From NCBI GenBank assembly GCA_900541175.1, contig UQIT01000004.1, positions 1 through 64,000 of the forward strand: a stretch of DNA of 64,000 nt, written 5' to 3'. The notes below the pieces were generated by a model. It was given only the letters and a program-made list of their open reading frames with translations. It was not told where the DNA came from and searched no databases. Of the stretch, positions 34,116 through 43,060 are shown piece after piece (within the stretch, counting starts at the first letter, position 1; each line of letters opens with the position of its first letter). A program made the position numbers and the translations under genes. This DNA comes from an uncultured Collinsella sp. GTDB taxonomy: Bacteria > Actinomycetota > Coriobacteriia > Coriobacteriales > Coriobacteriaceae.

Positions 34116-35546
34116 ATGGCTCTTTGGGGTGGTCGTTTTGAGGCGGGAGTGGCCGAGGTCACGCAGGAGTTCGGTGCGTCGCTGCCGGTCGACAAGCATC
34201 TCTATAAGCAAGATATTGCCGGCTCTAAGGCGCATGCCAAGATGTTGGCCGCCCAGGGCATCATCAGTGTCGAGGACGAGCAGGCGATTGTCGAGGGCCT
34301 GACCGGGATCGAACAGGATATCGATGCCGGTAACTTTACCTTCGATATCAACGACGAGGACATCCATATGTCCATCGAGAGCGAGCTGACGCGTCGCATC
34401 GGCGAGGCCGGTAAGCGCTTGCATACCGGACGTTCGCGCAACGACCAAGTGGCGACCGACACGCGCCTGGGCGTCAAGGCACTGGCCAAGGAGCTCATGG
34501 AGGCCAATCTTGAGCTGCGCCATGTGCTGGTGGATGCGGCTAAGAAGTACGACAAGGTGATTCTGCCGGGCTACACGCATATGCAGCACGCTCAGCCCGT
34601 GCTGCTCTCGCATCATCTGCTGGCGTATTCCTGGATGTTCGCGCGAGACTTTACACGCTTGAAGGCTGCCTTTGATGCCGCCGACAACTGTCCGCTGGGT
34701 GCTGCCGCGCTTGCCGGTACGAGCTATCCGCTCGATCGCCAGATGACGGCTGCCGAACTTGGCTTTGCGGGCGTGATTCCCAACTCGCTCGATGCGGTTT
34801 CCGACCGTGATTTCCTGCTCGACCTGCATTACGCCGGCTCCGTCATGGCCATGCACCTGTCGCGTCTTTCCGAGGAGATCGTGCTGTGGTCGAGCTCCGA
34901 ATTTGGCTTTATCACGCTTTCAGACTCTTACTCCACCGGCTCGTCTATCATGCCGCAGAAGAAGAACCCCGACTTTGCCGAGCTTATCCGCGGCAAGAGC
35001 GGTCGCGTGTACGGCAACCTGGTGCAGTTGCTCGTGACCATGAAGGGCTTGCCGCTCGCCTATAACAAGGACTTGCAGGAGGACAAGGAGGGCGCGCTCG
35101 ATACCGCCCATACGCTCATGCAGTGCCTGTCCGTTATGGCCGGAATGATTTCGACTTGGACCGTCAACGAGGATGTCATGGCGCGCGAGTGCGGCGTGGG
35201 GCACCTTGCCGCTACCGATGTTGCCGATTACCTGGCCAAGCGTGGCCTGCCGTTCCGCGAGGCACATGCCGTGGTGGGGCATCTGGTCCTGATGTGCGAG
35301 AAGTGCGGCTGTAATCTTGAGGACCTGCCGTTTGAGGTGTTCCAGGAGGCAAGCCCGCTCTTTGAGCGCGACATTACCGAGGCGCTCGACATCCCGTCGA
35401 TTGTCGCTGCGCGCACGACCGAGGGTGGTACCGCCCCTGCCGTCGTTGCCGTGCAGCTGCAGCGTGCCGAGGCACAGCTCGTGGCTGACGAGGGCGTGTT
35501 TGGATCGCTGACCAAGGTCGTCGAGATGGGGCACGGGGCAAAGTAA
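34116..35546 (+). CDS. argH: Argininosuccinate lyase
   Basis: Last step of arginine synthesis, cleaving argininosuccinate to arginine and fumarate. It has WGGRFEAGV near the N terminus, DEDIHMSIESELTRRIGEAG, HTGRSRNDQVATDTRL, GYTHMQHAQPV (catalytic His) and the superfamily signature GSSIMPQKKNPDFAELIRGK. It has 476 aa, with no extra acetyltransferase domain. ATG 34116 follows GAAAGGGGACGGTCCC. It is probably transcribed separately from argG given the terminator between them; its own promoter was not found. Confidence 0.97.
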   Translation: MALWGGRFEAGVAEVTQEFGASLPVDKHLYKQDIAGSKAHAKMLAAQGIISVEDEQAIVEGLTGIEQDIDAGNFTFDINDEDIHMSIESELTRRIGEAGKRLHTGRSRNDQVATDTRLGVKALAKELMEANLELRHVLVDAAKKYDKVILPGYTHMQHAQPVLLSHHLLAYSWMFARDFTRLKAAFDAADNCPLGAAALAGTSYPLDRQMTAAELGFAGVIPNSLDAVSDRDFLLDLHYAGSVMAMHLSRLSEEIVLWSSSEFGFITLSDSYSTGSSIMPQKKNPDFAELIRGKSGRVYGNLVQLLVTMKGLPLAYNKDLQEDKEGALDTAHTLMQCLSVMAGMISTWTVNEDVMARECGVGHLAATDVADYLAKRGLPFREAHAVVGHLVLMCEKCGCNLEDLPFEVFQEASPLFERDITEALDIPSIVAARTTEGGTAPAVVAVQLQRAEAQLVADEGVFGSLTKVVEMGHGAK

Positions 35547-35596
35547 GGTTTTGGCTAAGCTGCTTTGGCCATTTATTGATAAATTGTTTTGCTTTT

Positions 35597-35629
35597 ACGG
35601 GCGCCCGCTTATGTGGGCGTCCGTATTTT
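35597..35629 (+). terminator. Terminator of argH
   Basis: A 12-bp stem ACGGGCGCCCGC/GTGGGCGTCCGT with two G-T pairs and loop TTAT, followed by ATTTTG. Confidence 0.85.
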
Positions 35630-35929
35630 GTTGCTATGGGGGAGGGGCTTGTCGAGAACTTCTGTAGGACCTTTGGGCAGGTTGTGAAGGGGGTACGTTC
35701 GCGGGCGGCAACCGACCGTCTGCTCTGTTCGATGCGGTTGATGGGCAGTCGGATGGTACTCTAATCGGGCTTCGAAACAGAAGTGACACATATGGAGCGC
35801 TTTAATAAATTGCAGCGTTTCAATAGACAGCTTTTTGTTTAACTGCAGCTAAAACTCTGTTACGATGCAGTCCAGGCGGGTGCCGGAATGGGACTTGGGC
35901 ACGCGCGAACCTACTTGAAAGGCTACCTT
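35630..35929. other. Intergenic region before ndk, T/G-skewed, with a candidate ndk promoter
   Basis: No convincing gene. The first 130 bp are G/T-rich on the + strand (35641-35700 has 25 G, 16 T, 10 A, 9 C), the opposite skew to the segments at 17.0 and 30.7 kb. Nearer ndk the sequence becomes AT-rich; TTTAAC-17 bp-TACGAT (about 35838-35866) is a possible ndk promoter. Confidence 0.4.
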
Positions 35930-36334
35930 ATGGCTATCGAGAAGACCTTCATCATGATTAAGCCCGACGCCGTGCGCGACCGTAAGATCGGCGAGATCGT
36001 TGCTCGCATTGAGCGCAGCGGCCTTGTCATCGAGCGCATGGAGATGACCACGCTCGAGCGCGCTACCGTCGAGGAGCACTACGCCCATCTGGCCGACAAG
36101 CCCTTCTTTGGCGGTCTCTGTGACTTTATGACGAGCGGTCCGGTCGTCAAGATGGTCGTTTCCGGTCTCTCCGCTGTTGCTAAGATGCGCACCCTCATGG
36201 GCGCTACTAATCCGCTTGACGCTGCTCCTGGTACCATCCGCGGCGACTTTGCCGTCGATGTCAACGCCAACGTGATCCACGGCTCCGACTGCCTGGAGAA
36301 CGCCGAGATCGAGATCAAGCGCTTCTTTGGCTAA
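35930..36334 (+). CDS. ndk: Nucleoside diphosphate kinase
   Basis: Transfers the gamma-phosphate between nucleoside tri- and diphosphates by a phospho-histidine intermediate. It shows KTFIMIKPDAVRDRKIGEI, YAHLADKPFFGGLCDFMTSG, the ATNPLDAAPGTIRGDF signature and the active-site histidine in NVIHGSDCLENAEIEI. It has 134 aa. ATG 35930 is chosen (GAAAGG 8 bp upstream); 14 further in-frame codons exist but are non-homologous. Confidence 0.97.
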   Translation: MAIEKTFIMIKPDAVRDRKIGEIVARIERSGLVIERMEMTTLERATVEEHYAHLADKPFFGGLCDFMTSGPVVKMVVSGLSAVAKMRTLMGATNPLDAAPGTIRGDFAVDVNANVIHGSDCLENAEIEIKRFFG

Positions 36335-36373
36335 ACCAGCTTTGACTCCTTAAAGCTGTTAGCGTGTGGCTTT

Positions 36374-36407
36374 GGCGCCGCGGAATTCCATCCGCGACGC
36401 CCTTTTT
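36374..36407 (+). terminator. Terminator of ndk
   Basis: GGCG-c-CGCGGA/TCCGCG-a-CGCC with one internal mismatch, followed by CTTTTTATT. Confidence 0.88.
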
Positions 36408-36449
36408 ATTCAAGTAGATTTTTGGTAAACGCCTAGAAATCTACTAAAG

Positions 36450-36484
36450 AGCCCCCGTCCAGATGTTTCTTCCGGGCGGGGGCT
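36450..36484 (-). terminator. Terminator-like hairpin of rpiB
   Basis: On the minus strand AGCCCCCGCCC pairs with GGACGGGGGCT (one G-T), followed by CTTTAG. It faces the ndk terminator. Confidence 0.7.
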
Positions 36485-36511
36485 GGCGTTAGCGTATGGC
36501 TTTGTAGGTCT

Positions 36512-36979
36512 TTAAGCCTCGTCGACGACCTTGAGTCCACGGGTCTGGTCGATCTCGTTGAGGAGGTTAACGCGACGCTCGTGACGACCACCCTCAAACT
36601 CGGCGTCGAGCCACTCGTCGACAATCATCTTAGCGAGCTCGGAGCCCACGACGCGGGCGCCAAAGGCGAGCACGTTGGTGTTGTTGTGCATACGGGAGAG
36701 CTTGGCGCTGAAGGGCTCGGAGCACACGACGGCGCGCACGCCCTCTACCTTGTTAGCAGCCAGGCTAATCCCGACGCCGGTGCCGCAGATCAGGATGCCC
36801 AGGTCGACGTCGCCGTTGGCAACGGCCTTACCCACCTTGTAGCCGGCGATGGGGTAGTCAAAGCTCTCGGAGGTGTCGGTGCCAAAGTTCACGACCTCGC
36901 AGCCGCGCTCCTTCAGGTGCTCGGAGATGATGTTCTTGAGCTCGACAGCGGCGTGGTCGTTACCGATACCGATCTTCAT
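36512..36979 (-). CDS. rpiB: Ribose-5-phosphate isomerase B
   Basis: Interconverts ribose-5-P and ribulose-5-P (RpiB/LacA-B fold). The N-terminal KIGIGNDHAAVELK, DYPIAGYKVGKAVANGD, the catalytic Cys segment GILICGTGVGISLAANK and RMHNNTNVLAFGARVVG are characteristic. It has 155 aa. ATG 36979 follows GAGAGGAACC; an upstream extension of 47 codons lacks family sequence. It is divergent from the cysteine desulfidase-like gene. Confidence 0.95.
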   Translation of the reverse strand: MKIGIGNDHAAVELKNIISEHLKERGCEVVNFGTDTSESFDYPIAGYKVGKAVANGDVDLGILICGTGVGISLAANKVEGVRAVVCSEPFSAKLSRMHNNTNVLAFGARVVGSELAKMIVDEWLDAEFEGGRHERRVNLLNEIDQTRGLKVVDEA

Positions 36980-37253
36980 GGATGGTTCCTCTCTGGTCTG
37001 TGCGGCGCAAATGCTAAAGGTGTTTACCGCGTTCGACTGCATGATAGCGCGACTTTTGCGTAAACGCTCGGGCGTTTTTTTGGTCAAACGCTTTAGCAGG
37101 CAACAAGACCGGCTTCTCATGAATGAATGCCGTCAGTTTGCGCTTGAACGCCGTCCGCCGGAACTTGGGTTGCGGTTTTTGATGCATTGTTATCAAATAA
37201 ATAGAGTTAACTATTATCGAGAGCCCCGCCCGTTATACAAGTAGGAGATACCT

Positions 37254-38573
37254 ATGCCTGCCGATTCCCTTCGTGATACCGCGTTTTGCGATGTTTTGAA
37301 CCGCGAGCTTGTCTGCGCGCTCGGCTGCACCGAGCCCATTGCCGTTGCCTATGCAGCGGCGCTGGCGAGCCAGACGCTCGGTTGCGAACCCGATCACATG
37401 GACGTTGCCTGCTCGGGCAACATCATCAAGAACGTTAAGAGCGTGACCGTGCCCAATTCGGGCGGAATGCATGGTATTGAGGCTGCGGCCGTGTTGGGTG
37501 CCGTGGGCGGCGACGCTAAGAGCGCTCTCGAGGTGCTCGAGAGCGTTAACGATGAAGACCGTGCACGCGTGGCCGAGCTCCTCGCCGACGCCGGCTACTG
37601 CGATGTGTCGCTTGTCGAGGGTGTGCCCAACCTCTACATCAAGGTGACTGCCACGGCCGGGGGCCATACCGCGGTCGTCGAGATTACCGATCATCACACC
37701 AATGTCACGTGCCATACGCTCGACGGTATTCCGGTATGCGGCAAGTCGGCGGGGGAGTGTGCCGCCTGCGCCGAGCGTGTGGTGGCCGAGCGGGCGGCGG
37801 ATAAGGCCGACACGCCCATGTCGATTGAGTCCATCATCGACTTTATTGAGGACGGCGACATTGAGGACGCCCGCGCTGCCGTTGAGCGTCAGATTGAGCT
37901 GAATGGCGCGATCAGTGCCGAGGGCCTTGCGCACGCTTGGGGCGCCGAGGTGGGCCGCACGCTGCTGGGTGCTCGTGCCGATGACGTCGCCTGCCGTGCC
38001 CGTGCCCGTGCGGCCGCCGGATCCGACGCCCGCATGAACGGTTGCGCGCTGCCGGTCGCCATTGTGTGCGGCTCGGGTAATCAAGGCATTACCTGCGCAT
38101 TGCCCGTCATGGAGTATGCCGAGTACCTGCGCTGCGACCACGAGCGCCTGGTGCGCGCCGTGATGCTGTCCGATCTTATCGCCGTGCATATCAAGAGCTA
38201 TATTGGTGCGCTCTCGGCGTTTTGCGGTGCGATTTGCGCCGCGTGCGGTGCCGGCGCAGCCATTACCTGGCTGTGCGGTGGCACGCGCGAGCAGATTGGC
38301 GCGACGGTCTCGAATACGCTCGGTAACGTGGGCGGCATCGTGTGCGACGGCGCCAAGGCGAGCTGTGCCGCCAAGATCTCGGCTGCCGTTGATGCAGCGA
38401 TTCTGGGCCACGATATGGCTATGCAGGGTCGCGGCTTCCGCGCCGGCGAGGGCCTGATCCAGGATACCGTTGAGCAGACAATCGCCAGCATGGGCTACGT
38501 GGGCCGTGTGGGTATGAAAGATACCGACGTCGAGATCCTCAACATCATGATCGGCAAAACCCAGGTCTGTTAA
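37254..38573 (+). CDS. cyuA: L-cysteine desulfidase/L-serine dehydratase-alpha-like protein (UPF0597, CyuA/YhaM type)
   Basis: Iron-sulfur lyase of the UPF0597/CdsB-CyuA family, expected to split L-cysteine to pyruvate, ammonia and sulfide. It has the N-terminal ALGCTEPIAVAYAAAL, CSGNIIKNVKSVTVPNSGG, the SDH-alpha motif GSGNQGITCALPV, and C-terminal NTLGNVGGIVCDGAKASCA, which include the conserved cluster cysteines. It has 439 aa; AGGAGA lies 5 bp before the ATG. It overlaps the convergent HAD gene by 4 bp (shared TTAA). The substrate choice (Cys versus Ser) is not certain from sequence. Confidence 0.88.
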   Translation: MPADSLRDTAFCDVLNRELVCALGCTEPIAVAYAAALASQTLGCEPDHMDVACSGNIIKNVKSVTVPNSGGMHGIEAAAVLGAVGGDAKSALEVLESVNDEDRARVAELLADAGYCDVSLVEGVPNLYIKVTATAGGHTAVVEITDHHTNVTCHTLDGIPVCGKSAGECAACAERVVAERAADKADTPMSIESIIDFIEDGDIEDARAAVERQIELNGAISAEGLAHAWGAEVGRTLLGARADDVACRARARAAAGSDARMNGCALPVAIVCGSGNQGITCALPVMEYAEYLRCDHERLVRAVMLSDLIAVHIKSYIGALSAFCGAICAACGAGAAITWLCGGTREQIGATVSNTLGNVGGIVCDGAKASCAAKISAAVDAAILGHDMAMQGRGFRAGEGLIQDTVEQTIASMGYVGRVGMKDTDVEILNIMIGKTQVC

Positions 38574-39328
38574 GACGGTTCGTTGGCTATTTGGTGTTCG
38601 TAGAAGGCTTCGATTACGGCGTTGAAGTCGCGGGCGAAGTCTTCCATGGTTCCGCGCCAGGTGGCTCGGCTGGGCTTGCCCTGGCCAACATAGGCAGTTT
38701 GAATGCCGCAGGCGGGACTGGGAAAGTCGCGCTTGGGATCGTTGCCCACCATAAGGACCTCGTGCGGCTCGAGCCCCATCACCTGAAGCTGCTCTAGATA
38801 GTAGGTGGCATCGGGCTTGCAGCGGGTGGTGTTTCCCATGTGCGTCACGAGCTCAAAGGGAGCGTCGGCCAGGTCGCCCCAACCCATGCGGCACTCGATG
38901 GCGCCCTGGGGAAAGCTGGGGTTGGTAAAGAGCGCGCAGCGCAGCCCTGCGTCCTGTACGGCCTGGAGCGCGGCGTGTGCGCCCGGCATGGCGTGGGCGT
39001 TAATGACATCGTCGTTCTTGTACGGAAGAACTTCGCGGTCATAGTAGGTAAACGCCTCGTAGATGAGGGGATCGGAGAGGCAGATCCCGCATCGGCGCTC
39101 GACCTCTTCTTGGTAAAACTCAAGATTGGTGCGGTTGTCCGTGCCGCTGCGGCGATTGGCGTTGAGGTCGACCAGGATGGTGCCGAGGCGTGCCATCGTG
39201 CCACCGCGGCTGCGGCGCCCGATATCCGCGAGCATCGAAGAGACATCCTTAAAATAGCGAAGGATGAACGCGTTGAGGTTGATGCTGAGAAGCGTCTCGT
39301 CCATATCGAAAACGACTGCTTTGAGCAC
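38570..39328 (-). CDS. HAD-superfamily hydrolase
   Basis: Phosphatase-like protein of HAD subfamily I with a long helical cap (about residues 20-100). Motif I is VFDMDETLLSI, motif II Thr in CALFTNPSF, and motif IV VMVGNDPKRDFPSPACGI. It has 252 aa from GTG 39328, preceded by GAGAAAGG; upstream in-frame sequence is non-homologous. The substrate is unknown. Its stop codon overlaps the stop of the convergent cyuA-like gene. Confidence 0.87.
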   Translation of the reverse strand: MLKAVVFDMDETLLSINLNAFILRYFKDVSSMLADIGRRSRGGTMARLGTILVDLNANRRSGTDNRTNLEFYQEEVERRCGICLSDPLIYEAFTYYDREVLPYKNDDVINAHAMPGAHAALQAVQDAGLRCALFTNPSFPQGAIECRMGWGDLADAPFELVTHMGNTTRCKPDATYYLEQLQVMGLEPHEVLMVGNDPKRDFPSPACGIQTAYVGQGKPSRATWRGTMEDFARDFNAVIEAFYEHQIANEPS

Positions 39329-39643
39329 GCGGGCACCTTTCTCGAAAAATCGATCTAGAATCGTTGGCTCCGGATACTTTACCCCAAAGCCGAATGCCTG
39401 GCTGGTTATCGTCAAGTTGCGGAGACGTGTGTTCATAAGATTACGAAAAAGTCTCCACACGAGTAAAAAATCGCAGTTCACGCTTGAAATCGAACTCATT
39501 TCCCCGTAACCTATACGAACGTGATTGCATAAGCGTCACATTAGTATCTGTCGGCTCCCGAGTGTTCCTAAACGTTGTGTGCTTGTCGCACCCTTCTGTA
39601 GGTCCTAGCAATCGGGGCCCCGTAGTTCGAAAGGGGTCCACCT
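39329..39643. other. Divergent regulatory region between the HAD gene and rpsA
   Basis: No gene of adequate size. It is AT-richer than its surroundings and must hold the rpsA promoter and 5' UTR. Candidate -10 elements TATACG (about 39513) and TAGTAT (about 39542) are visible, without confident -35 partners. Confidence 0.4.
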
Positions 39644-40810
39644 TTGAGTGAGATTCAGAACTCGTCCATTTTCTCTCTTGACGATGTCAATGAGGAGGAG
39701 ATGAACAACCTCATCGACGGTACGATTACCGACTTTGATGAGGGCGATCTCGTTAACGGCACTGTTGTTAAGATCGAGCATGACGAGGTGCTCGTTGACA
39801 TCGGATTCAAGTCCGAGGGCGTTATCCCGGTCCGCGAGCTGTCCATCCGCAAGGACGCTAACCCTGCAGACATCGTTGCACTCGGTGATCCCATCGAGGC
39901 TCTGGTTCTCCAGAAGGAGGACAAGGACGGTCGTCTGGTCCTGTCCAAGAAGCGTGCCGAGTACGAGCGTGCTTGGAACCGCATCGAGGAGAAGTTCAAC
40001 TCCGGCGAGAACGTCGAGGGCGAGGTTATCGAGGTTGTCAAGGGCGGCCTGATCCTCGACATCGGCCTGCGTGGCTTCCTGCCCGCTTCCCTCGTCGACC
40101 TCCGTCGCGTCAAGGACCTCACCTCCTACATGGGCACCCGCATCGAGGCTCGCGTCATCGAGATGGACCGCAACCGCAACAACGTCGTCCTCTCCCGTCG
40201 CGTCGTGCTCGAGGAGTCCCGTAAGGCCGAGCGCTCCGAGATCCTGTCCAAGCTCAAGTCTGGTATGCGTCTCCAGGGCACCGTTTCCTCCATCGTCGAC
40301 TTCGGCGCCTTCGTCGACCTCGGCGGTATCGACGGCCTCATCCACATCTCCGAGCTCTCCTGGAACCACGTCAACCATCCTTCCGAGGTTGTCAAGGTCG
40401 GCCAGGAGGTCGAGGTCGAGGTTCTCGACGTCGATCTCAACCGCGAGCGCATCTCCCTGGGTCTCAAGCAGACCACCGAGGATCCGTGGCGCGCACTGGT
40501 CAAGAAGTACCCCGTTGGCGCTATCGTCGAGGGCACTGTGACCAAGCTTGTCCCGTTCGGCGCTTTCGTCGATCTGGGCGAGGGCATCGAGGGCCTGGTG
40601 CACATCTCCGAGATGGCCAACAAGCACGTCGATCAGCCTTCTCAGGTCACCCACGTGGGCGACAAGGTTCAGGTCAAGGTCATGGAGATCGACCTCGACC
40701 GTCGTCGTATCTCCCTGTCCATGAAGTCCGCTGCTGAGACTCTGGGCGTCGAGATCGAGGTTACCCCGCTTCCTTCCGAGAAGAAGGACGAGGAGACCGA
40801 CGCCGAGTAA
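39644..40810 (+). CDS. rpsA: 30S ribosomal protein S1
   Basis: mRNA-binding ribosomal protein with four S1 OB-fold domains (about residues 33-100, 118-185, 204-272 and 290-360). Repeats are seen as GDLVNGTVVKIEHDEVLVDI, VEGEVIEVVKGGLILDIGLR, LQGTVSSIVDFGAFVDLGGI and VEGTVTKLVPFGAFVDLGEG. It has 388 aa, the short Gram-positive form. The start is TTG 39644, with GAAAGGGG 7 bp upstream. C-ending codons dominate, as expected for high expression. Confidence 0.96.
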   Translation: MSEIQNSSIFSLDDVNEEEMNNLIDGTITDFDEGDLVNGTVVKIEHDEVLVDIGFKSEGVIPVRELSIRKDANPADIVALGDPIEALVLQKEDKDGRLVLSKKRAEYERAWNRIEEKFNSGENVEGEVIEVVKGGLILDIGLRGFLPASLVDLRRVKDLTSYMGTRIEARVIEMDRNRNNVVLSRRVVLEESRKAERSEILSKLKSGMRLQGTVSSIVDFGAFVDLGGIDGLIHISELSWNHVNHPSEVVKVGQEVEVEVLDVDLNRERISLGLKQTTEDPWRALVKKYPVGAIVEGTVTKLVPFGAFVDLGEGIEGLVHISEMANKHVDQPSQVTHVGDKVQVKVMEIDLDRRRISLSMKSAAETLGVEIEVTPLPSEKKDEETDAE

Positions 40811-40836
40811 ATCGGTTTGACGATCACTTGTTTTAA

Positions 40837-40868
40837 GGGATCCGTCCGCAATGGACGGGTCCCTTTTT
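40837..40868 (+). terminator. Terminator of rpsA
   Basis: An 11-bp stem GGGATCCGTCC/GGACGGGTCCC (one G-T) with a 5-nt loop, followed by TTTTT. Confidence 0.93.
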
Positions 40869-41153
40869 GCTTTTGCTGCCGAGATGTGCGATGCTGTCCG
40901 TGCGTAATACTGCCCGGGCTGTCCATAGGCTATTGGGTTGTCGGTGCATGAAAAATATGCCGACATCCCGCCTCGGGGAGGAGGCGGGAACACACCGAGT
41001 AGACGGAGGGGTGTGGAGCGCGGTCGCGTCTCGACTGACGACGTTGCCCATCGACAACCATATTGTACTGCATGGTGTGGTTCTTGGTTTATCGTGTCGA
41101 ACGCTTGCGTTGTGCCATTGCCTGCGGCAAGGGTGTGTTACACTCTTGCACTG
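40869..41153. other. Gene-free region upstream of rnpB with two adjacent hairpins
   Basis: No plausible protein gene. TGTCG..GCAT/ATGC..CGACA (40939-40965) and CCCGCCT/AGGCGGG (40967-40988) form neighbouring stems without a T-run. An extended -10-like GTGTTACACT (about 41136-41145) is a likely rnpB promoter element. Confidence 0.4.
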
Positions 41154-41513
41154 CTGAGTGGGCCAGACGGTCGCGCGATGTGCTGCTTGCAGTACACGTG
41201 AGGAAAGTCCGGGCTCCAGAGGGCGGGATGCCGGCTAACGGCCGGGCGGAGTGATCCGACGGAAAGCGCCGCAGAAAAGAAGACTCCCACCTGCGCCGCA
41301 AGGCGTAAAGGGAAAAGCTGAAACGGTGGTGTAAGAGACCACCAGCGTCGTGGCAACACGGCGGCTTGGCAAGCCCCATCCGGAGCAAGCGCGAATAGGA
41401 ACGCTATGGGCCGGCCCGGTCCGCGTTCGGGTAGCGTGCGTGGAGCTGCACGGTAACGTGCAGACAAGATAAATGACCGTTCACGACAGAACCCGGCTTA
41501 TAGGCCCACTCAG
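41154..41513 (+). ncRNA. rnpB: RNase P RNA, class A
   Basis: Catalytic RNA of RNase P, processing tRNA 5' ends. The 5' GAGTGGGCC pairs with 3' GGCCCACTC (P1). The universal 5' block GAGGAAAGTCCGGGCTCC, the AGAGACCACC region and the 3' block CAGAACCCGGCTTATAGGCC are all present. Length is about 360 nt. Ends are set from P1 and could shift by a few bases. Confidence 0.96.
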
Positions 41514-41531
41514 CAACTATGTTGACGCTGC

Positions 41532-41629
41532 GACGGCGTCAGCTGGCCGATTAGGCGCTTATTCGTCGGTCGCCGCCATAAGGCGTGCTCCCTCCTCTTT
41601 CGGGCCAAATCGACTCAGCTGACGCCGTC
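41532..41629. repeat. Inverted-repeat element with CTCCTCTTTCGGG core, copy 1
   Basis: Arms GACGGCGTCAGCTG (41532-41545) and CAGCTGACGCCGTC (41616-41629) are perfect complements. An inner CGCCGCC/GGCG-type stem and the string CTCCTCTTTCGGG (41592-41604) follow the same plan as the element at 61881-61968. It sits just after rnpB and may terminate it. Confidence 0.8.
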
Positions 41630-41746
41630 TCGCTGTCTTTGCCTGGTCATCGGTGTTGCCGTTCTATTTACCGGGATTAACGGTACGGTCTTTGCCGTAT
41701 TATTGAGGCTGTTTGTTGCTGCGCTTTATTCTGTTGAGGGGCTTTG

Positions 41747-42382
41747 TTGGACAGCTATTTTACTCTGCAATCGAATATTGAGGCTTCGGGCGAGTTTGTG
41801 GACCGCAAGAGCCGGTTTATTGCCCAGCTGGTCCATATTGAGTCCGAGGATGAGGCGAATGCCTTTATCGAGATGGTTCGCAAGCGTCATTACGACGCTC
41901 GACACAATGTTCCCGCGTGGATTTTGGTCGATGGACGCGAACGCCAGAGCGATGACGGTGAGCCGAGCCGCACGAGCGGTATGCCGACGCTCGAGGTGCT
42001 GCGCGGCGCGGGGCTCAAAAATGTTTGCTGCGTGGTGACGCGCTATTTTGGCGGCACGCTGTTGGGGCCTGGTGGCTTGGTACGCGCCTATACCGCGGCG
42101 ACGCAGGCGGCAGTGGCCGCGGCTCAGGAGGCCGGGCAGATCGTTGAGATGACAAGCGTCGTGCCGGTTGACGTGCATGTGGCCTATCCGCAGTACGAGC
42201 AGGTGCTTCGCTTGGCGCAGGATTCGGGTGCCAAGGTTTCGGATACCGATTACGCGGACGCCGTGACACTTCATTTGGTGTTTAAGGCGGGGGAGCAGGA
42301 GCTGTTTTGCGCTAAGATGCGCGAGCTTATGGCGGGGCGTGAGGAGATTGAGGTCGGCGCTCCCGAATTTGCCGAGTTCTAA
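41747..42382 (+). CDS. yigZ: YigZ/IMPACT family protein
   Basis: UPF0029/IMPACT-domain protein, linked to translation or tRNA binding in some organisms but without a firm bacterial function. The signature is intact: GEFVDRKSRFIAQLVHIE, ARHNVPAWIL, the DDGEPSRTSGMPTLEVLRG block and VVTRYFGGTLLGPGGLVRAY. A C-terminal ferredoxin-like DUF1949 domain covers residues about 140-205. It has 211 aa. I use TTG 41747 (GAGGGG 5 bp upstream); TTG 41744 is possible but too close to the SD. Confidence 0.93.
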   Translation: MDSYFTLQSNIEASGEFVDRKSRFIAQLVHIESEDEANAFIEMVRKRHYDARHNVPAWILVDGRERQSDDGEPSRTSGMPTLEVLRGAGLKNVCCVVTRYFGGTLLGPGGLVRAYTAATQAAVAAAQEAGQIVEMTSVVPVDVHVAYPQYEQVLRLAQDSGAKVSDTDYADAVTLHLVFKAGEQELFCAKMRELMAGREEIEVGAPEFAEF

Positions 42383-42450
42383 CGGCGACGGCCGGCGTGC
42401 TTTTGGATGGATCCTAAGCGCGCCGGCCGTCGTTTTACTGTTGCTGTCGA

Positions 42451-42897
42451 TTACTCGGCGAGCTGCTTTAGCACATCACAGGCGATCTCGACGGCATCGT
42501 CGATGCAGCCGGGGCAGCTGCGGAGCGGACCCTTATCCGATCCGATGCCCTTGAGCGTGCCGCAGACGGTCGTCGTGTTCTTCTCGCCAAAACGCTTGGC
42601 GATCTCGCGCGACAGCTTGTAGGTCTGGCCTTTGGTCTTGGGGTTTTCCATGCCGTCGCTCATTACAAAGCCCATGATGGCCACGGCGCCCGAGATGGCG
42701 CCGCAGGTTTCGGTCATGCCGCCCATGCCGGCGCCAAAGCCCTCGGTAAGGGTAAAGGCGACCTGGGGGTCGAGCCCGACGGCGGGCGCGAGCGTGCAGG
42801 CGACGGCTTGGGCGCAGTTAAAGCCACGGGCGTGATATTCGGCAGCTTGAGCCTGACAGACGGTGATGTCGAGCTGGGCCGTATCGATTTGCTTCAT
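42451..42897 (-). CDS. C_GCAxxG_C_C family redox-type protein
   Basis: Small cysteine-rich protein of the C_GCAxxG_C_C family (PF09719), thought to be redox-active and metal-linked and frequent in anaerobes. FNCAQAVACTL, FGAGMGGMTETCGAISGAV and the late SCPGCIDDAVEIACDVL supply the conserved cysteines. It has 148 aa from ATG 42897 with AAGGAGAC 4-6 bp upstream. The frame continues upstream through another ATG (24 codons earlier) with a weaker SD. Confidence 0.87.
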   Translation of the reverse strand: MKQIDTAQLDITVCQAQAAEYHARGFNCAQAVACTLAPAVGLDPQVAFTLTEGFGAGMGGMTETCGAISGAVAIMGFVMSDGMENPKTKGQTYKLSREIAKRFGEKNTTTVCGTLKGIGSDKGPLRSCPGCIDDAVEIACDVLKQLAE

Positions 42898-43060
42898 CGT
42901 TGTCTCCTTGGTCACAGTGTACCCGCCTATGGTACCCGTGACGGGGCATGTAATCATCGAGAGCTTCATGTATGCCTCGTTTTTATCTATCGAGCAAATG
43001 CCCAAAGCTTGAGATAAATACCCCTGATCAATTTGTCCCTTAACCTACCTTGGGGATGGG

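Noticed and set aside
35576..35764. 62-codon ORF after argH
   Set aside because: It spans the argH terminator, lacks an SD and shows no coding pattern.
40867..41157. 96-codon ORF running into rnpB
   Set aside because: Cys/Leu/Arg-rich translation without SD, overlapping a recognised RNA gene.
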